Source: an uncultured Lachnospiraceae bacterium (GTDB lineage Bacteria > Bacillota > Clostridia > Lachnospirales > Lachnospiraceae). Taken from it: 64,000 bases of DNA. The position numbers and the translations under genes were made by a program. This document shows, in pieces, positions 8,361 through 16,885 of this stretch. Within the stretch, counting starts at the first letter, position 1; every line of letters begins with the position of its first letter. The stretch lies in NCBI GenBank assembly GCA_946557105.1, contig CAMNSZ010000004.1:62001-126000 (forward strand), written 5' to 3'. The notes under the pieces are model-generated. The model was not told the DNA's origin. It did not search any database and worked only from the letters and a program-made list of their open reading frames with translations.

Positions 8361-8931
8361 TTCGTAAATTTAGAACTTCGCCGCATGAAGAAGTACTGAC
8401 TTTTTATTGATTTTATAGCAGAAAAGCTTTTCTGTTTATCCTTCTATATAATGACATATCTCTGTATAAGTTGGTTTTGTAAGGCCGGGCACTGTCTTAG
8501 CGCCACGAAATACAGAAGAACGCCATGAAAAACAAACTTTTAGATAAGGGTATTATAACTCTGCCCGGCGAAATCGGCAAGGATAAGATAAACCTGACAG
8601 CCGGGGCTGTCACGCAGCCATTTGCAGAAATGGTTTGAGTAACGACGACAGGCGGAGACATGAAAACCATAAACCGTCTGACGGATATTCCTGTTGTCAT
8701 GAACATCCCCGCCGACCGGAAAAGCTGTTAAGTGTTTATAAAATGCAGAACATTTGAAAGAAAATAAAGCGTTGATTCCAGAGTGACAGCCGGGGATGAA
8801 TATGTTATCATAGACTTTAATCAGAAACGGAATAAGAATGAATTTGTTCCTGATTAGCCAGAAGGCCGACAGGGATTTATTCATGACAATAGAGCATTTG
8901 TGCGGTCTATTGTTTATGTGAGGTAAAGTAT
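8361..8931. other. Long gap with a decayed coding remnant
   Basis: Apart from the remnant at 8525-8707 no gene is supported. A palindromic AGAAAAGCTTTTCT lies near 8420. The minus-strand frames here show no ribosome binding site or recognisable domain and are taken as chance. Confidence 0.4.
8525..8707 (+). pseudogene. Protein-like remnant interrupted by an in-frame stop
   Basis: Reading from ATG 8525 gives MKNKLLDKGIITLPGEIGKD and onward for 37 codons, then a TGA. The same frame continues with another protein-like stretch, VTTTGGDMKTINRLTDIPVV and MNIPADRK, to a second stop near 8731. The composition looks coding on both sides of the TGA and no frameshift is needed. I do not recognise the parent family. 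No ribosome binding site is obvious. A short expressed 37-residue peptide is an alternative. Confidence 0.3.
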
Positions 8932-9657
8932 ATGTTGCTTATAGGAGCGAGGCTTCAGGAATATCGCAGGAGCGCAGGATTCAATCAGGAGGAATTTGCT
9001 GAAAAAATAGGAGTCAGCAGACAGGCTGTATCTAAATGGGAGCTGGATAAGGCGTATCCGGATCTGGACAGGTTGGTTTGTATATGCGGAATATTGAATA
9101 TACGCATGGATGAATTGATTTACGGAAAGCAGGAGTCAGGGGATGATAAAGCCGCCGGGCATGACAGCGTTAATAACATTCTATATATGAAAAATATCAG
9201 AGGCTCACATCGCCTTGCAAGGCTAAAACTGATCTTCTATGCACTTACTGCCATTTGCATATTCTGCCTTGTTGTTTTAGCTGTCCTGTTAGTAAGAAAT
9301 GAATGGACAGACCATGCTGCAAAAAATGAACACGTAAGGGTGGAAAAGGTCTATCAGCAATATACAAAAGCGGACTTATGCTACTTTGACGAAAACGGCC
9401 GCAAGGTTATGAATACGGTATGGCTGGATACCCCGGGGATACGGGATGGGGATTATATTGAATGCTATTCCGGGGCAAATAATGACGCGTTATTCTTAAA
9501 TTATAAGGCGGGCACTATTATAACTTCTGCCATAATGACGACGCTGTTTATTGTGCTGCTTATTCTTATCGGACTGGAAATACGGCGCGTGCAGAAAGAG
9601 GATAAGCTGCAAATAATTCTTAAGAATTCGGAAGATGAGACAGTTGCTGAAATATAA
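8932..9657 (+). CDS. XRE-family HTH regulator with two membrane helices
   Basis: The 241-residue protein begins with an HTH_3 DNA-binding domain in residues 1-60 (RRSAGFNQEEFAEKIGVSRQ, then AVSKWELDKAYPDLDRL). A linker leads to one hydrophobic helix at about residues 98-122 and a second at about 197-217, with an extracellular segment of some 75 residues between them. This places a DNA-binding domain on a membrane protein, an arrangement known in Firmicutes regulators that read cell-surface or peptide signals. The gene directly precedes an anchored protein and a lipoprotein, with only 17 bases to the next start, so they likely form one unit. The signal is unknown. Regulation of the downstream genes is inference. 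Confidence 0.88.
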   Translation: MLLIGARLQEYRRSAGFNQEEFAEKIGVSRQAVSKWELDKAYPDLDRLVCICGILNIRMDELIYGKQESGDDKAAGHDSVNNILYMKNIRGSHRLARLKLIFYALTAICIFCLVVLAVLLVRNEWTDHAAKNEHVRVEKVYQQYTKADLCYFDENGRKVMNTVWLDTPGIRDGDYIECYSGANNDALFLNYKAGTIITSAIMTTLFIVLLILIGLEIRRVQKEDKLQIILKNSEDETVAEI

Positions 9658-9674
9658 CAAAAGGGTAATGTGAT

Positions 9675-10823
9675 ATGAAAAAGTATAAAAAGGTGTTTTC
9701 TGCGATCATTTCATCCTGTTTTTTGGCAGGCGTTGTTTTTATGGCATTGTATTTTATGGGAATTGTAAATCCCATACAAGGCGGTAAGGGCAGCAATGAA
9801 AAGGAAGCGGCAGATAAGCACTCAGCGCCGACAGATGAAACGGACAGTAAAAAAGACACCATAGAGGAACCATGGCAGATTGTATTTAAAGGCTTTGAGT
9901 TCTTGGTAAAGCCTCTGGGGAAGGCGATAATTCATGAAAGCGGATGCCTCAATATAAGAAGCTGTGACGAATACTTAATTCAGATTGATGTGGAAGACAG
10001 AACTGTGGAAGAATTCTGGGAAAACAGGGATGAAAAAATACATAATCTCGAAGACGCAGGTTATGTTATGCAGCTTATGCCTGAAAAGACAGACGTAGAC
10101 GGGAAGGAATATATCAGATATATAGTAAGTCTTGAAAATGAGAGAGGCGCTGATTTTGACAATTCTTATTTTTACATACTGCTTACAGAGGCTTATGAGG
10201 AAAGAAGATTTCTGGCAGCAGTAAGATTTGACGGAACAGATGTTGCTTCCCTTAGTATGGAAGAAAGAGCGTCTCTTTATGAAAAGGCGTTAAAGGAAAC
10301 CACAGACATAATCAGCAGCACATTCCCTGCGAATAAAAGTGACGACGCACCAGGAACTTACTTTATAGAGGAGAAGCCGGCAGCTCATCTTTCAGAGGAC
10401 AGTTTTTCTGCTGATGAAATTACAATATCTTACAAAATTCCGGAAGGGTATGGTCTGACTGAAGATAATGAAGCCGGTAAGACTTATTATTCAGAGGAAG
10501 ACCGGGCTCATGTAATTATCTCTATTATTCCTTATGCTTGGATTGCAGCTGAAGATATTGCGGAAAGAAAAAGCAGTGCGGGTATCTCAAAAGTCGTCAC
10601 GGAGGGTGACTGTGAAATAAATGGGGTCACCTACTATTATTATACCTATTCCGTAATGTTTATGGAGAAGGGGGAAAAAAACTGTTCTTATTATTTTCAT
10701 GCATTTGCGGATTTAGAGAATGGGGATATTTATTCCATATATGGATTTGCAGATAAGAATCCTAAAATACTAGATGAAAAATTTTATTATGATTTTATGG
10801 ATATAGAGCAGATTGAAAATTGA
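9675..10823 (+). CDS. Hypothetical membrane-anchored extracytoplasmic protein
   Basis: The 382-residue product has an N-terminal hydrophobic anchor or signal segment (about residues 8-28, IISSCFLAGVVFMALYFMG), then a charged linker (ADKHSAPTDETDSKKD), then a soluble extracellular region. That region seems to hold two similar alpha/beta units, the second starting near residue 230 (SFSADEITISYKIPEGYGL). No catalytic motif is recognised. AAAGGG lies 11 bases before the ATG. The gene lies immediately after the XRE-membrane regulator and before a lipoprotein gene, which suggests a cell-surface sensing or stress module. Function is unknown. Confidence 0.75.
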   Translation: MKKYKKVFSAIISSCFLAGVVFMALYFMGIVNPIQGGKGSNEKEAADKHSAPTDETDSKKDTIEEPWQIVFKGFEFLVKPLGKAIIHESGCLNIRSCDEYLIQIDVEDRTVEEFWENRDEKIHNLEDAGYVMQLMPEKTDVDGKEYIRYIVSLENERGADFDNSYFYILLTEAYEERRFLAAVRFDGTDVASLSMEERASLYEKALKETTDIISSTFPANKSDDAPGTYFIEEKPAAHLSEDSFSADEITISYKIPEGYGLTEDNEAGKTYYSEEDRAHVIISIIPYAWIAAEDIAERKSSAGISKVVTEGDCEINGVTYYYYTYSVMFMEKGEKNCSYYFHAFADLENGDIYSIYGFADKNPKILDEKFYYDFMDIEQIEN

Positions 10824-10946
10824 AAAAGCCGCGCGGAAGCTGCTTTGCTACTCCCGGTTGCGGCAGCTGCAACTGATAAGAGCTTGCCAGCTGACAGCAT
10901 TTTTATAATAATAAAGTGAAAATTTTAAAGCATAGGAGGATTATTT

Positions 10947-11789
10947 ATGAAGGTCAAGAAAGTAATGCTGGCAGGGCTTATTGTTATTATGATGAGTTTC
11001 TCTTTAGCTGCCTGCGGGAATGAAGAAAAGGAAGCGTCTGAAGAATCGCATGAGCAGATGACAGAGCAAACGGAAACAATGGAGGAAACGAAAGCAGCAG
11101 AGGAAACAGAAACGGCACAAGCAGGCAGTTCATCAGAAGGAGATGTAGACAAAGAAACAGAAGATGAAGGCAGTGAAGCTTCAACGGAATTTGTAATCCC
11201 AATTCAGGAGGATTTCACTCCGGTTGAGGGCTTAAGCGACAACTATGCCGATCTGGAGAACAGGTCCTTTGCATACAAGGGAAAGGTTTTCACGCTTGGC
11301 GAGAGCACGCTGAAGGATTTGATTGACGGGGGAATTCCATTTGACGAAAATGATTTAAACAATAAAGGAAATAATTTGAACAAGAATTATGAAACAAGCT
11401 CATATACGGCAGACATTAATGACTATGTAACAATGCAGTTCCGGTTTATCAATACAACCGGGGAAACAAAGACGGAGGAAGAGTGTCCGCTGTCATATGT
11501 AAGAATTTATCATCTCTATGTGCCACAGCCTAATTATGATGCGGAAAGGAATGCAAAGATAACGGAAAGTATTCTTGACGCAGCAAATATAGTTTGTTTT
11601 TCATTTCCGGAAACTCTTACAAAAGAGCAGCTTTTGGAAAATAACAGTGAAAACGCGGAACAGGACGAGTACAACAACGTCAATTACTACATTGATTCGG
11701 AAGTGTATATGGGCAAAAGCGGGTATCGCTTTAAATTCGACAAGAAAACAAATCAGTTGGAAGAAATGTCGATAAGCTGGCTTCCGTGA
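10947..11789 (+). CDS. Hypothetical lipoprotein
   Basis: A lipoprotein signal peptide with lipobox SLAAC places the lipidated Cys at residue 23. A very acidic Glu/Thr-rich linker follows to about residue 80 (EETKAAEETETAQA), a common spacer that lifts a domain off the membrane or through the wall. The remaining 200 residues form a globular domain with no recognised family (KVFTLGESTLKDLIDGG is reminiscent of small secreted clostridial lipoproteins). AGGAGG precedes the ATG. A TATAAT at 10904-10909 may provide its own promoter, though no matching -35 is clear. Its location after the anchored protein suggests shared function. Confidence 0.82.
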   Translation: MKVKKVMLAGLIVIMMSFSLAACGNEEKEASEESHEQMTEQTETMEETKAAEETETAQAGSSSEGDVDKETEDEGSEASTEFVIPIQEDFTPVEGLSDNYADLENRSFAYKGKVFTLGESTLKDLIDGGIPFDENDLNNKGNNLNKNYETSSYTADINDYVTMQFRFINTTGETKTEEECPLSYVRIYHLYVPQPNYDAERNAKITESILDAANIVCFSFPETLTKEQLLENNSENAEQDEYNNVNYYIDSEVYMGKSGYRFKFDKKTNQLEEMSISWLP

Positions 11790-11873
11790 TGAGGTTTTGT
11801 TAAATTCTCAAATTCCCTGACATTATATCCCCGAGTGGGATTTGGGCGCCATTCACCCAAAAAACAGGAAATA

Positions 11874-11930
11874 AAAAAACGTCTGGAGCGTGCAAGGGCA
11901 TAGTGATTATGCGGCTTTCAGGCGTTTTTT
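11874..11930. terminator. Bidirectional intrinsic terminator
   Basis: AAAAAACGTCTG at 11874-11885 pairs with CAGGCGTTTTTT at 11919-11930, with a further GCATA/TATGC stem inside. A-run and T-run flank both sides, so it can stop transcription from the lipoprotein gene and from the opposite strand. Confidence 0.8.
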
Positions 11931-11965
11931 AATTCCTCAGCCGACCGAAAATCAGCTTGTACGGG

Positions 11966-12059
11966 AGAGAAAAATTCCACTATATTTTATAATAATCCTT
12001 CATACGGAAGCGTTGTTTATGTAGACACCGGAAAAATAACGGGTTTGGTGCTGCAATAA
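11966..12059 (+). pseudogene. C-terminal coding remnant
   Basis: A short frame ending at TAA 12057-12059 translates to a convincing protein tail: STIFYNNPSYGSVVYVDTGK followed by ITGLVLQ. It has no start codon or ribosome binding site and begins just after a terminator, so it is most likely the 3' end of a deleted gene. The parent family is not recognised. Confidence 0.35.
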
Positions 12060-12095
12060 CATTATATTCGCCATATTATCATTGCGCAATTTTTT

Positions 12096-12989
12096 CTACT
12101 CCTCAAAATTTTTCCGCAGCCGTTCCAAAAACATCTCCGCGGCAGAGGAAAAAACCTGATATTTTTTCCAAATAATATTTAGCCCGGAGTCCAATCTTGG
12201 CTCAAGCGGTCTAAAGCAAAGGCTGCTGTTTTCGGAGGTGTTTGCAATTTTGTCAATCGTCACGGCATAGCCCACGCCTGCATCTACCATTATGGCGGCG
12301 TTATACATCAGATTAAAGGTAGTTACAATATTTAGCTTGTCAAAATCGTCTCCGAACCATCTGACAAATTCATTTTTGGACTGCTCCTGCGATATAGCTT
12401 GCCGGGAGCATATCAGCGGAACATCCAGTAAATCTTCTCTGTTAATAGATTGCTTTTTGGCTAAAATACTGTCCTTTCTCATCACAACGCCCCATGTATC
12501 TTTTGCAGGTATGTTTAGATAGTCATATTTGGATATGTCGGCGGGCTGTATCAGGATACCGAAATCTAAAAGTCCTTTATCCAGCCGCTCCGTCACATCC
12601 TCTGCGTTTCCGCTGTATAAGTGATAATGTATATTGGGATAGGCATCCCGCAGTTCTTTGGCGGTACCGGCAATAAGCCTGACGGCGTCCGTTTCGCCGC
12701 CGCCAATATAAATGTCACCGCCAATGACATCCTCCATGGAATTAAATTCCGCCTGAGTTTTGTCAACCATGGAAATAATTTCTTCCGCCCGTTTTCTCAG
12801 AAGCATTCCCTCCGCGGTCAGCGTCATATTGTGGCTTCCTCTGGTAAATAGCTTTTGCCCTAATTCCTCCTCCAAGTCTTTTATTTGCCTTGAAAGCGTA
12901 GGCTGCGTTAAATGAAGAAGGCTTGCCGCATTTGTGATGCTGCCTTCCCTTGCAATTGCCAAGAAATATCGAAGTACTCTGATTTCCAT
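12096..12989 (-). CDS. LysR-family transcriptional regulator
   Basis: The 297-residue protein starts MEIRVLRYFLAIAREGSITN at 12989, where AGGAGG lies seven bases ahead on the minus strand; the longer frame adds 12 residues without support. The winged HTH occupies residues 1-60 (AASLLHLTQPTLSRQIKDLE), and the periplasmic-binding-like effector domain residues 90-295. It is divergent from the small helical protein and alcohol dehydrogenase genes at 13228-14753, the classic LysR layout, so it probably controls them. An imperfect CAAG-N10-CTTG repeat near 13093-13110 in the shared intergenic region is a possible operator. The inducer is unknown. Confidence 0.93.
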   Translation of the reverse strand: MEIRVLRYFLAIAREGSITNAASLLHLTQPTLSRQIKDLEEELGQKLFTRGSHNMTLTAEGMLLRKRAEEIISMVDKTQAEFNSMEDVIGGDIYIGGGETDAVRLIAGTAKELRDAYPNIHYHLYSGNAEDVTERLDKGLLDFGILIQPADISKYDYLNIPAKDTWGVVMRKDSILAKKQSINREDLLDVPLICSRQAISQEQSKNEFVRWFGDDFDKLNIVTTFNLMYNAAIMVDAGVGYAVTIDKIANTSENSSLCFRPLEPRLDSGLNIIWKKYQVFSSAAEMFLERLRKNFEE

Positions 12990-13122
12990 AGGAACCTCCT
13001 GAATTTCGTTTTGTTCCCTGTGCAAGAATGAGATGAGGGATAAGTTGTGAAGCAGCCTGCGCTTAAATCATAGCGCCAGTAGGTATGCCTGTCAAGCATA
13101 TCATGACTTGTTAATTAAGCAT

Positions 13123-13151
13123 TTGCTATTTTGTGATCGTGTTTATATAAT
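13123..13151 (+). promoter_or_regulatory. Promoter for the alcohol dehydrogenase unit
   Basis: TTGCTA at 13123-13128 and TATAAT at 13146-13151 are 17 bases apart. It lies in the LysR divergent region and points to the small gene at 13228 and the dehydrogenase. The possible LysR operator sits about 20 bases upstream, a usual place for activation. Confidence 0.55.
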
Positions 13152-13227
13152 AAAATTAAAACTAAGAAGGTAGTCAGGTGAAAAGGTTGAAAAATGAATT
13201 TTCGACTACCGCAGACCGGTCTGGGGT

Positions 13228-13443
13228 ATGCGTCTGCTACGTAATCTGGAGGATGCAGGCTGTGACGAGGCAATGATACAGAAGTATCTACAGTTATATT
13301 ATGAGGGGAGGAGTAAAGAGCAATACAGGCTTTTGTCCATGCGCAGGGCGGCGCTGCTTGACAGGATTCATACCAGCCGGAATATGGTGGACTGTCTTGA
13401 TTCCCTTATTTACATCATGAGAAAAGAAGAAGCAAAAATATGA
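13228..13443 (+). CDS. Small helical protein resembling a MerR C-terminal coil
   Basis: The 71-residue product (LEDAGCDEAMIQKYLQLYYE at its start) is helical and heptad-like, ending in LDSLIYIMRKEE. This resembles the dimerisation coil at the end of MerR regulators and small Lachnospiraceae proteins found beside dehydrogenases, but no DNA-binding part is present. The only ribosome binding signal is a weak CTGGGG close to the ATG. A better placed AAAGG serves ATG 13194 in another frame, which reads only 16 codons and overlaps this start, so translational coupling or a frame error is possible. It lies between the LysR-facing promoter and the dehydrogenase. Role unknown. Confidence 0.55.
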   Translation: MRLLRNLEDAGCDEAMIQKYLQLYYEGRSKEQYRLLSMRRAALLDRIHTSRNMVDCLDSLIYIMRKEEAKI

Positions 13444-13556
13444 AAAACGGATAATTGCAAATTTGTACAGGAGCGTGGCAAATTTGAACCGCCGTGTGAA
13501 GGCTGATATTTCGTGCACGGTGTGCGCATAAAAACGCTACGGAACGGAGGATTACT

Positions 13557-14753
13557 ATGAACATGAATTTTCATTTTTACAACCCTACAAACCTTATTTT
13601 TGGCTCAGGAAAACTGGAGGAGCTTGGCAGCCATATTTGCGAGATGCGCGACGGCGGAAGGCTTGGGAGTAAGGCGCTTTTGTTGATTTCAAACGGAAAT
13701 TCCGTCAAAAAATACGGAACGCTGGAGCTTGTGGAAAAACAGTTGAGGGAGACTCGGACAGAATATGCCGTCTGCGCAAATATTCATGAAAATCCCTCTA
13801 AGGATGCTGTTATGGAAGCCGCAGCGTTTGCAAAGGAAAACGGCTGTGACTTTATCGTTGCGTTAGGAGGAGGCGCCGTTCTTGACGCTGCTGTTGCAGT
13901 TGCGGCTATGGCCACAAATCCGGGCGACCTTTGGGATTATGTAAGCGGAGGAACGGGCAAAGCGCAGCCTCTTGTTAATCCGGCGCTGCCCATAGTGACT
14001 ATCGCCACAAGCTCGGGAACCGGTTCCGAGATTAATTGTTGGGGCGTTATTTCCAATTATCAGACGAACGAAAAGATTGGCTTCGGTAATCCGTCCATTG
14101 TTCCGGTGCTTGCCATTGTTGACCCAAAGCTTATGAAGACGGTTCCTGCAAGGTATACGGCATATCAGGGGTTTGACGCATTGTTCCATAATACGGAGGT
14201 TATGATTTCAAAGGGAATCAATATACTTAGTGAGACTATGGCGCTTTCCGCCATTGAAAGTATTGCCAAATATCTGCCCCGTGTGGTGAAGGACGGCAAT
14301 GATTTAGAGGCGCGGGAATATGTGGCTTACGGAAGCACCATTGCCGGAATGACCATGCAGCTTTCTAATACGACGGCGCAGCATTCCATGGAACACGCTA
14401 TGAGCGCTTATCATCACAATCTGCCCCATGGCGCAGGGCTGATTATGATTTCCAAGGCATTTGCCGAATTTTTTATTGAAAAGCATGCCTGTGACGGGCA
14501 GTTTATCAAAATGGCGAGGGTGATGGGAATTCCGGACGCAGATAAACCGGAGGATTTTGTCACGGCGCTGGTGAAGCTTCAGAAGGACTGCGGCGTGGAC
14601 GATTTGAAGATGAGCGATTACGGCTTTACACCCGATGAATCCATGACCTTGGCTGTCAATGCGCGGGAAACCATGGGTGGACTGTTCCTTTCAAATCCCT
14701 GCGATATGTCTGACGAGGAATGTGCAGGTATATTTGATAAATCATTCAGATGA
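13557..14753 (+). CDS. Iron-containing alcohol dehydrogenase (butanol dehydrogenase type)
   Basis: This 398-residue protein is a group III alcohol dehydrogenase that reduces aldehydes with NAD(P)H. It resembles the YugJ/BdhA branch. Visible are the start FHFYNPTNLIFGSG, the nucleotide-binding segment IVALGGGAVLDAAVAVAAMA, TSSGTGSEIN, and the metal ligands in GFDALFHNTEVM and HSMEHAMSAYHHNLPHGAG. Length is normal. A GGAGG-type site (ACGGAGGATT) precedes the ATG. Expression is probably controlled by the divergent LysR regulator. Its end overlaps the convergent NagD-like gene by 12 bases. The substrate is not certain; fermentation-end aldehydes or a furan-like aldehyde would fit. Confidence 0.94.
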   Translation: MNMNFHFYNPTNLIFGSGKLEELGSHICEMRDGGRLGSKALLLISNGNSVKKYGTLELVEKQLRETRTEYAVCANIHENPSKDAVMEAAAFAKENGCDFIVALGGGAVLDAAVAVAAMATNPGDLWDYVSGGTGKAQPLVNPALPIVTIATSSGTGSEINCWGVISNYQTNEKIGFGNPSIVPVLAIVDPKLMKTVPARYTAYQGFDALFHNTEVMISKGINILSETMALSAIESIAKYLPRVVKDGNDLEAREYVAYGSTIAGMTMQLSNTTAQHSMEHAMSAYHHNLPHGAGLIMISKAFAEFFIEKHACDGQFIKMARVMGIPDADKPEDFVTALVKLQKDCGVDDLKMSDYGFTPDESMTLAVNARETMGGLFLSNPCDMSDEECAGIFDKSFR

Positions 14754-15566
14754 AAATGAATTATTGCACGCCTTATACAGCTTCATAATGTTTTCAAAAG
14801 CATAATCGGGCTTATAGGGCGTGTTTTCAATATCCTCGGGCGCAGCCTCCCCGGTAAACACAACGCAGGTATCCACCCCTGCGTTGATTCCGCAGGCAAT
14901 GTCCGTATACAGCCGGTCGCCCACAACCAAGGTTTCCTCCTTGGAAAAACCTGACAGGGCAAGGCACAGCGAGACAACCTCCCCGCTTGGCTTCCCCAGA
15001 TAAATAGGAGACTTGTCTGTGGTTTGTGTAATCATACTGCAAATGGCGCCGCAGTCCGGCACAAAGCCGAAATCTATGGGGCAGCGCAGGTCGGGATTGG
15101 TAGCGTAGAAGGGTACGTCCGCAGTCTGAAGCACTTTGCATATTTCCGTCAATTTCCCGTAGCTAAGCTCGCTGTCGTACGCCGCTACCACACAATCAAT
15201 ATGGTCCTGTGCCGTCTCTACAACATAAAGTCCGTTTTTTTGAAGCTCTGAAACAAAGGAGGCGGTTCCGAGCACAAAGATTTTTGCCTTAGAGTATCGT
15301 TCCTTCAAAAAGCGAAGCGTCATATATCCGGAGGTGATGAATTGCTCCTTTGTGGTATTAAGATGAAAGGCGCTGCGGAATTTTTGCACATAGTCTTGGC
15401 CGCTTCTGGTGGAATTGTTGGTGATATAATAAGCCTTTCCGCCAATGGCTTCAATATATTGCAAAAGCGGGGCGCTGCCCTCGTATAAGGTGTCTCCAAC
15501 CGCAAGAGTACCGTCTATATCAAACAGAAATAGTCTTTTTTTCTTTAATTTTTCAAATGTTTCCAT
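14742..15566 (-). CDS. HAD-superfamily phosphatase, NagD-like (subfamily IIA)
   Basis: The 274-residue protein begins METFEKLKKKRLFLFDIDGT. GGAGG on the minus strand sits six bases before the ATG at 15566; the longer frame adds 12 residues without support. Motif I is LFDIDGTLAVGD, motif II is ITNNSTRS, and the late acidic motif is VVGDRLYTDIACG. This is the HAD-IIA pattern of NagD and p-nitrophenyl phosphatases, which remove phosphate from sugar phosphates or nucleotides. It is cytoplasmic. Its 3' end overlaps the dehydrogenase end by 12 bases on opposite strands. The substrate cannot be assigned. Confidence 0.92.
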   Translation of the reverse strand: METFEKLKKKRLFLFDIDGTLAVGDTLYEGSAPLLQYIEAIGGKAYYITNNSTRSGQDYVQKFRSAFHLNTTKEQFITSGYMTLRFLKERYSKAKIFVLGTASFVSELQKNGLYVVETAQDHIDCVVAAYDSELSYGKLTEICKVLQTADVPFYATNPDLRCPIDFGFVPDCGAICSMITQTTDKSPIYLGKPSGEVVSLCLALSGFSKEETLVVGDRLYTDIACGINAGVDTCVVFTGEAAPEDIENTPYKPDYAFENIMKLYKACNNSFSSE

Positions 15567-15981
15567 AGGAACCTCCATTCTGCCGCCTGTGACAGACGGC
15601 ACAGATAGTTAAAAATCCTCCATGCCCAATATTTACTGCCCTCAAATGCGCTTATGGCGCATTAAGGCTTTGACGAAAATTACCCATGGAAAATCATATC
15701 TTCAAATTTCAATGCAGCCGAATCGGCAAATTAGTTTTTTGTTATTTATTATGGAATGAAAAGAGGAATTTGTCCACCATATTTGAAAATATTATTTTGA
15801 CGGGCAGGATATGGCTAAAAGCGACACTTTAGCTTGTGAATAAGAGGTTAGGATAGCGAAAAAAATATATTCGTGCTATAATGTGAAAAACCCAAAAAAT
15901 GTGAATACTATTTGTGATATAAGGAAAAAGCATGAAGGATGCTTTATGCTGAAACGGGTGGGGAAAGGAACGGCTATAATT
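15567..15981. other. Intergenic region with one extended -10 promoter
   Basis: No gene is seen between the NagD-like gene and exonuclease III. A TGCTATAAT element (TATAAT at 15877-15882 with TG one base upstream) forms an extended -10 promoter pointing at exonuclease III. The match at the -35 position is poor, as is common for extended -10 promoters. Confidence 0.5.
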
Positions 15982-16737
15982 ATGAAACTGATATCATGGA
16001 ATGTAAACGGTCTGAGGGCATGCCTGCAGAAGGGCTTTATGGAGTTTTTCCGTGAGGCGGACGCGGATATTTTCTGCCTGCAGGAGACGAAGCTGCAGGA
16101 GGCGCCGCAGGACTGGGAGCTTCCCGGTTACTGCCAGTATTGGAACTATGCGGATAAGAAGGGCTATTCGGGAACGGCGTTGTTTTCTAAAAAGGAGCCT
16201 ATACAGGTGAGCTACGGAATCGGTGTGGACAGACATGACCATGAGGGCAGGGTGATAACGGCGGAATTTGAGGAGCTTTATGTGGCGACGGTGTATACGC
16301 CAAATTCTCAGAGGCAGCTTGCGAGGCTCGCCTACAGAATGGAGTGGGAGGCTGACTTTCTTAAGTATATAAAAGGGCTTGAGGAGAAAAAGCCGGTAAT
16401 CTTTTGCGGGGATTTGAATGTTGCGCATAAGGAAATTGACTTGAAAAACCCTAAGACAAACCGGAAGAACGCAGGCTTTACGGATGAGGAGCGCGCCTGC
16501 TTTACCGGACTGCTGGAAAACGGTTTTATAGATACCTTCCGGTATTTTTATCCCGATTTGGAGGGAGTATATTCCTGGTGGTCCTACATGTTTCAGGCGA
16601 GGGCTAAGAACGCAGGGTGGCGTATTGACTATTTTTTAGTGTCCGAAAGTCTTAAGGACAGCTTACAGGACGCTAAAATACACACGCAGGTTTTAGGCTC
16701 GGATCACTGTCCGGTGGAGCTTACGCTTTACGAATAA
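15982..16737 (+). CDS. xth: Exodeoxyribonuclease III / AP endonuclease
   Basis: The 251-residue enzyme cleaves DNA at abasic sites and removes 3' blocks during base excision repair. Family motifs are clear: [19 protein letters not shown] at the start, [34 protein letters not shown] and the final [15 protein letters not shown] precedes the ATG at 15982. The 33-codon extension in the longest frame is not family-like and overlaps the promoter. The next gene encodes 3-methyladenine glycosylase, which makes the abasic sites this enzyme cuts, so the two are functionally paired. Length matches the ExoA/Xth family. Confidence 0.95.
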   Translation: MKLISWNVNGLRACLQKGFMEFFREADADIFCLQETKLQEAPQDWELPGYCQYWNYADKKGYSGTALFSKKEPIQVSYGIGVDRHDHEGRVITAEFEELYVATVYTPNSQRQLARLAYRMEWEADFLKYIKGLEEKKPVIFCGDLNVAHKEIDLKNPKTNRKNAGFTDEERACFTGLLENGFIDTFRYFYPDLEGVYSWWSYMFQARAKNAGWRIDYFLVSESLKDSLQDAKIHTQVLGSDHCPVELTLYE

Positions 16738-16885
16738 GAGAAAATAGATGAGATAGAAAATACGGTTCAATCATCACTTTGCGGAGCGTTTTCAGGACAG
16801 AGTATTAGTGTTTCTATAAGAAATTCCTATGGATGGACGGCCAAAAACGCGGCAAAGGATGTTGCAGGCAACATGGAGGATGGGA

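Noticed and set aside
8497..8884. Two overlapping minus-strand frames of 69 and 114 codons
   Set aside because: No ribosome binding site or domain, and they are antisense to the more protein-like plus-strand remnant at 8525.
16738..16885. Short protein-like stretch between xth and mpg
   Set aside because: The frame continues into an out-of-frame reading of mpg with no start signal; too short and unrecognised to call a remnant.
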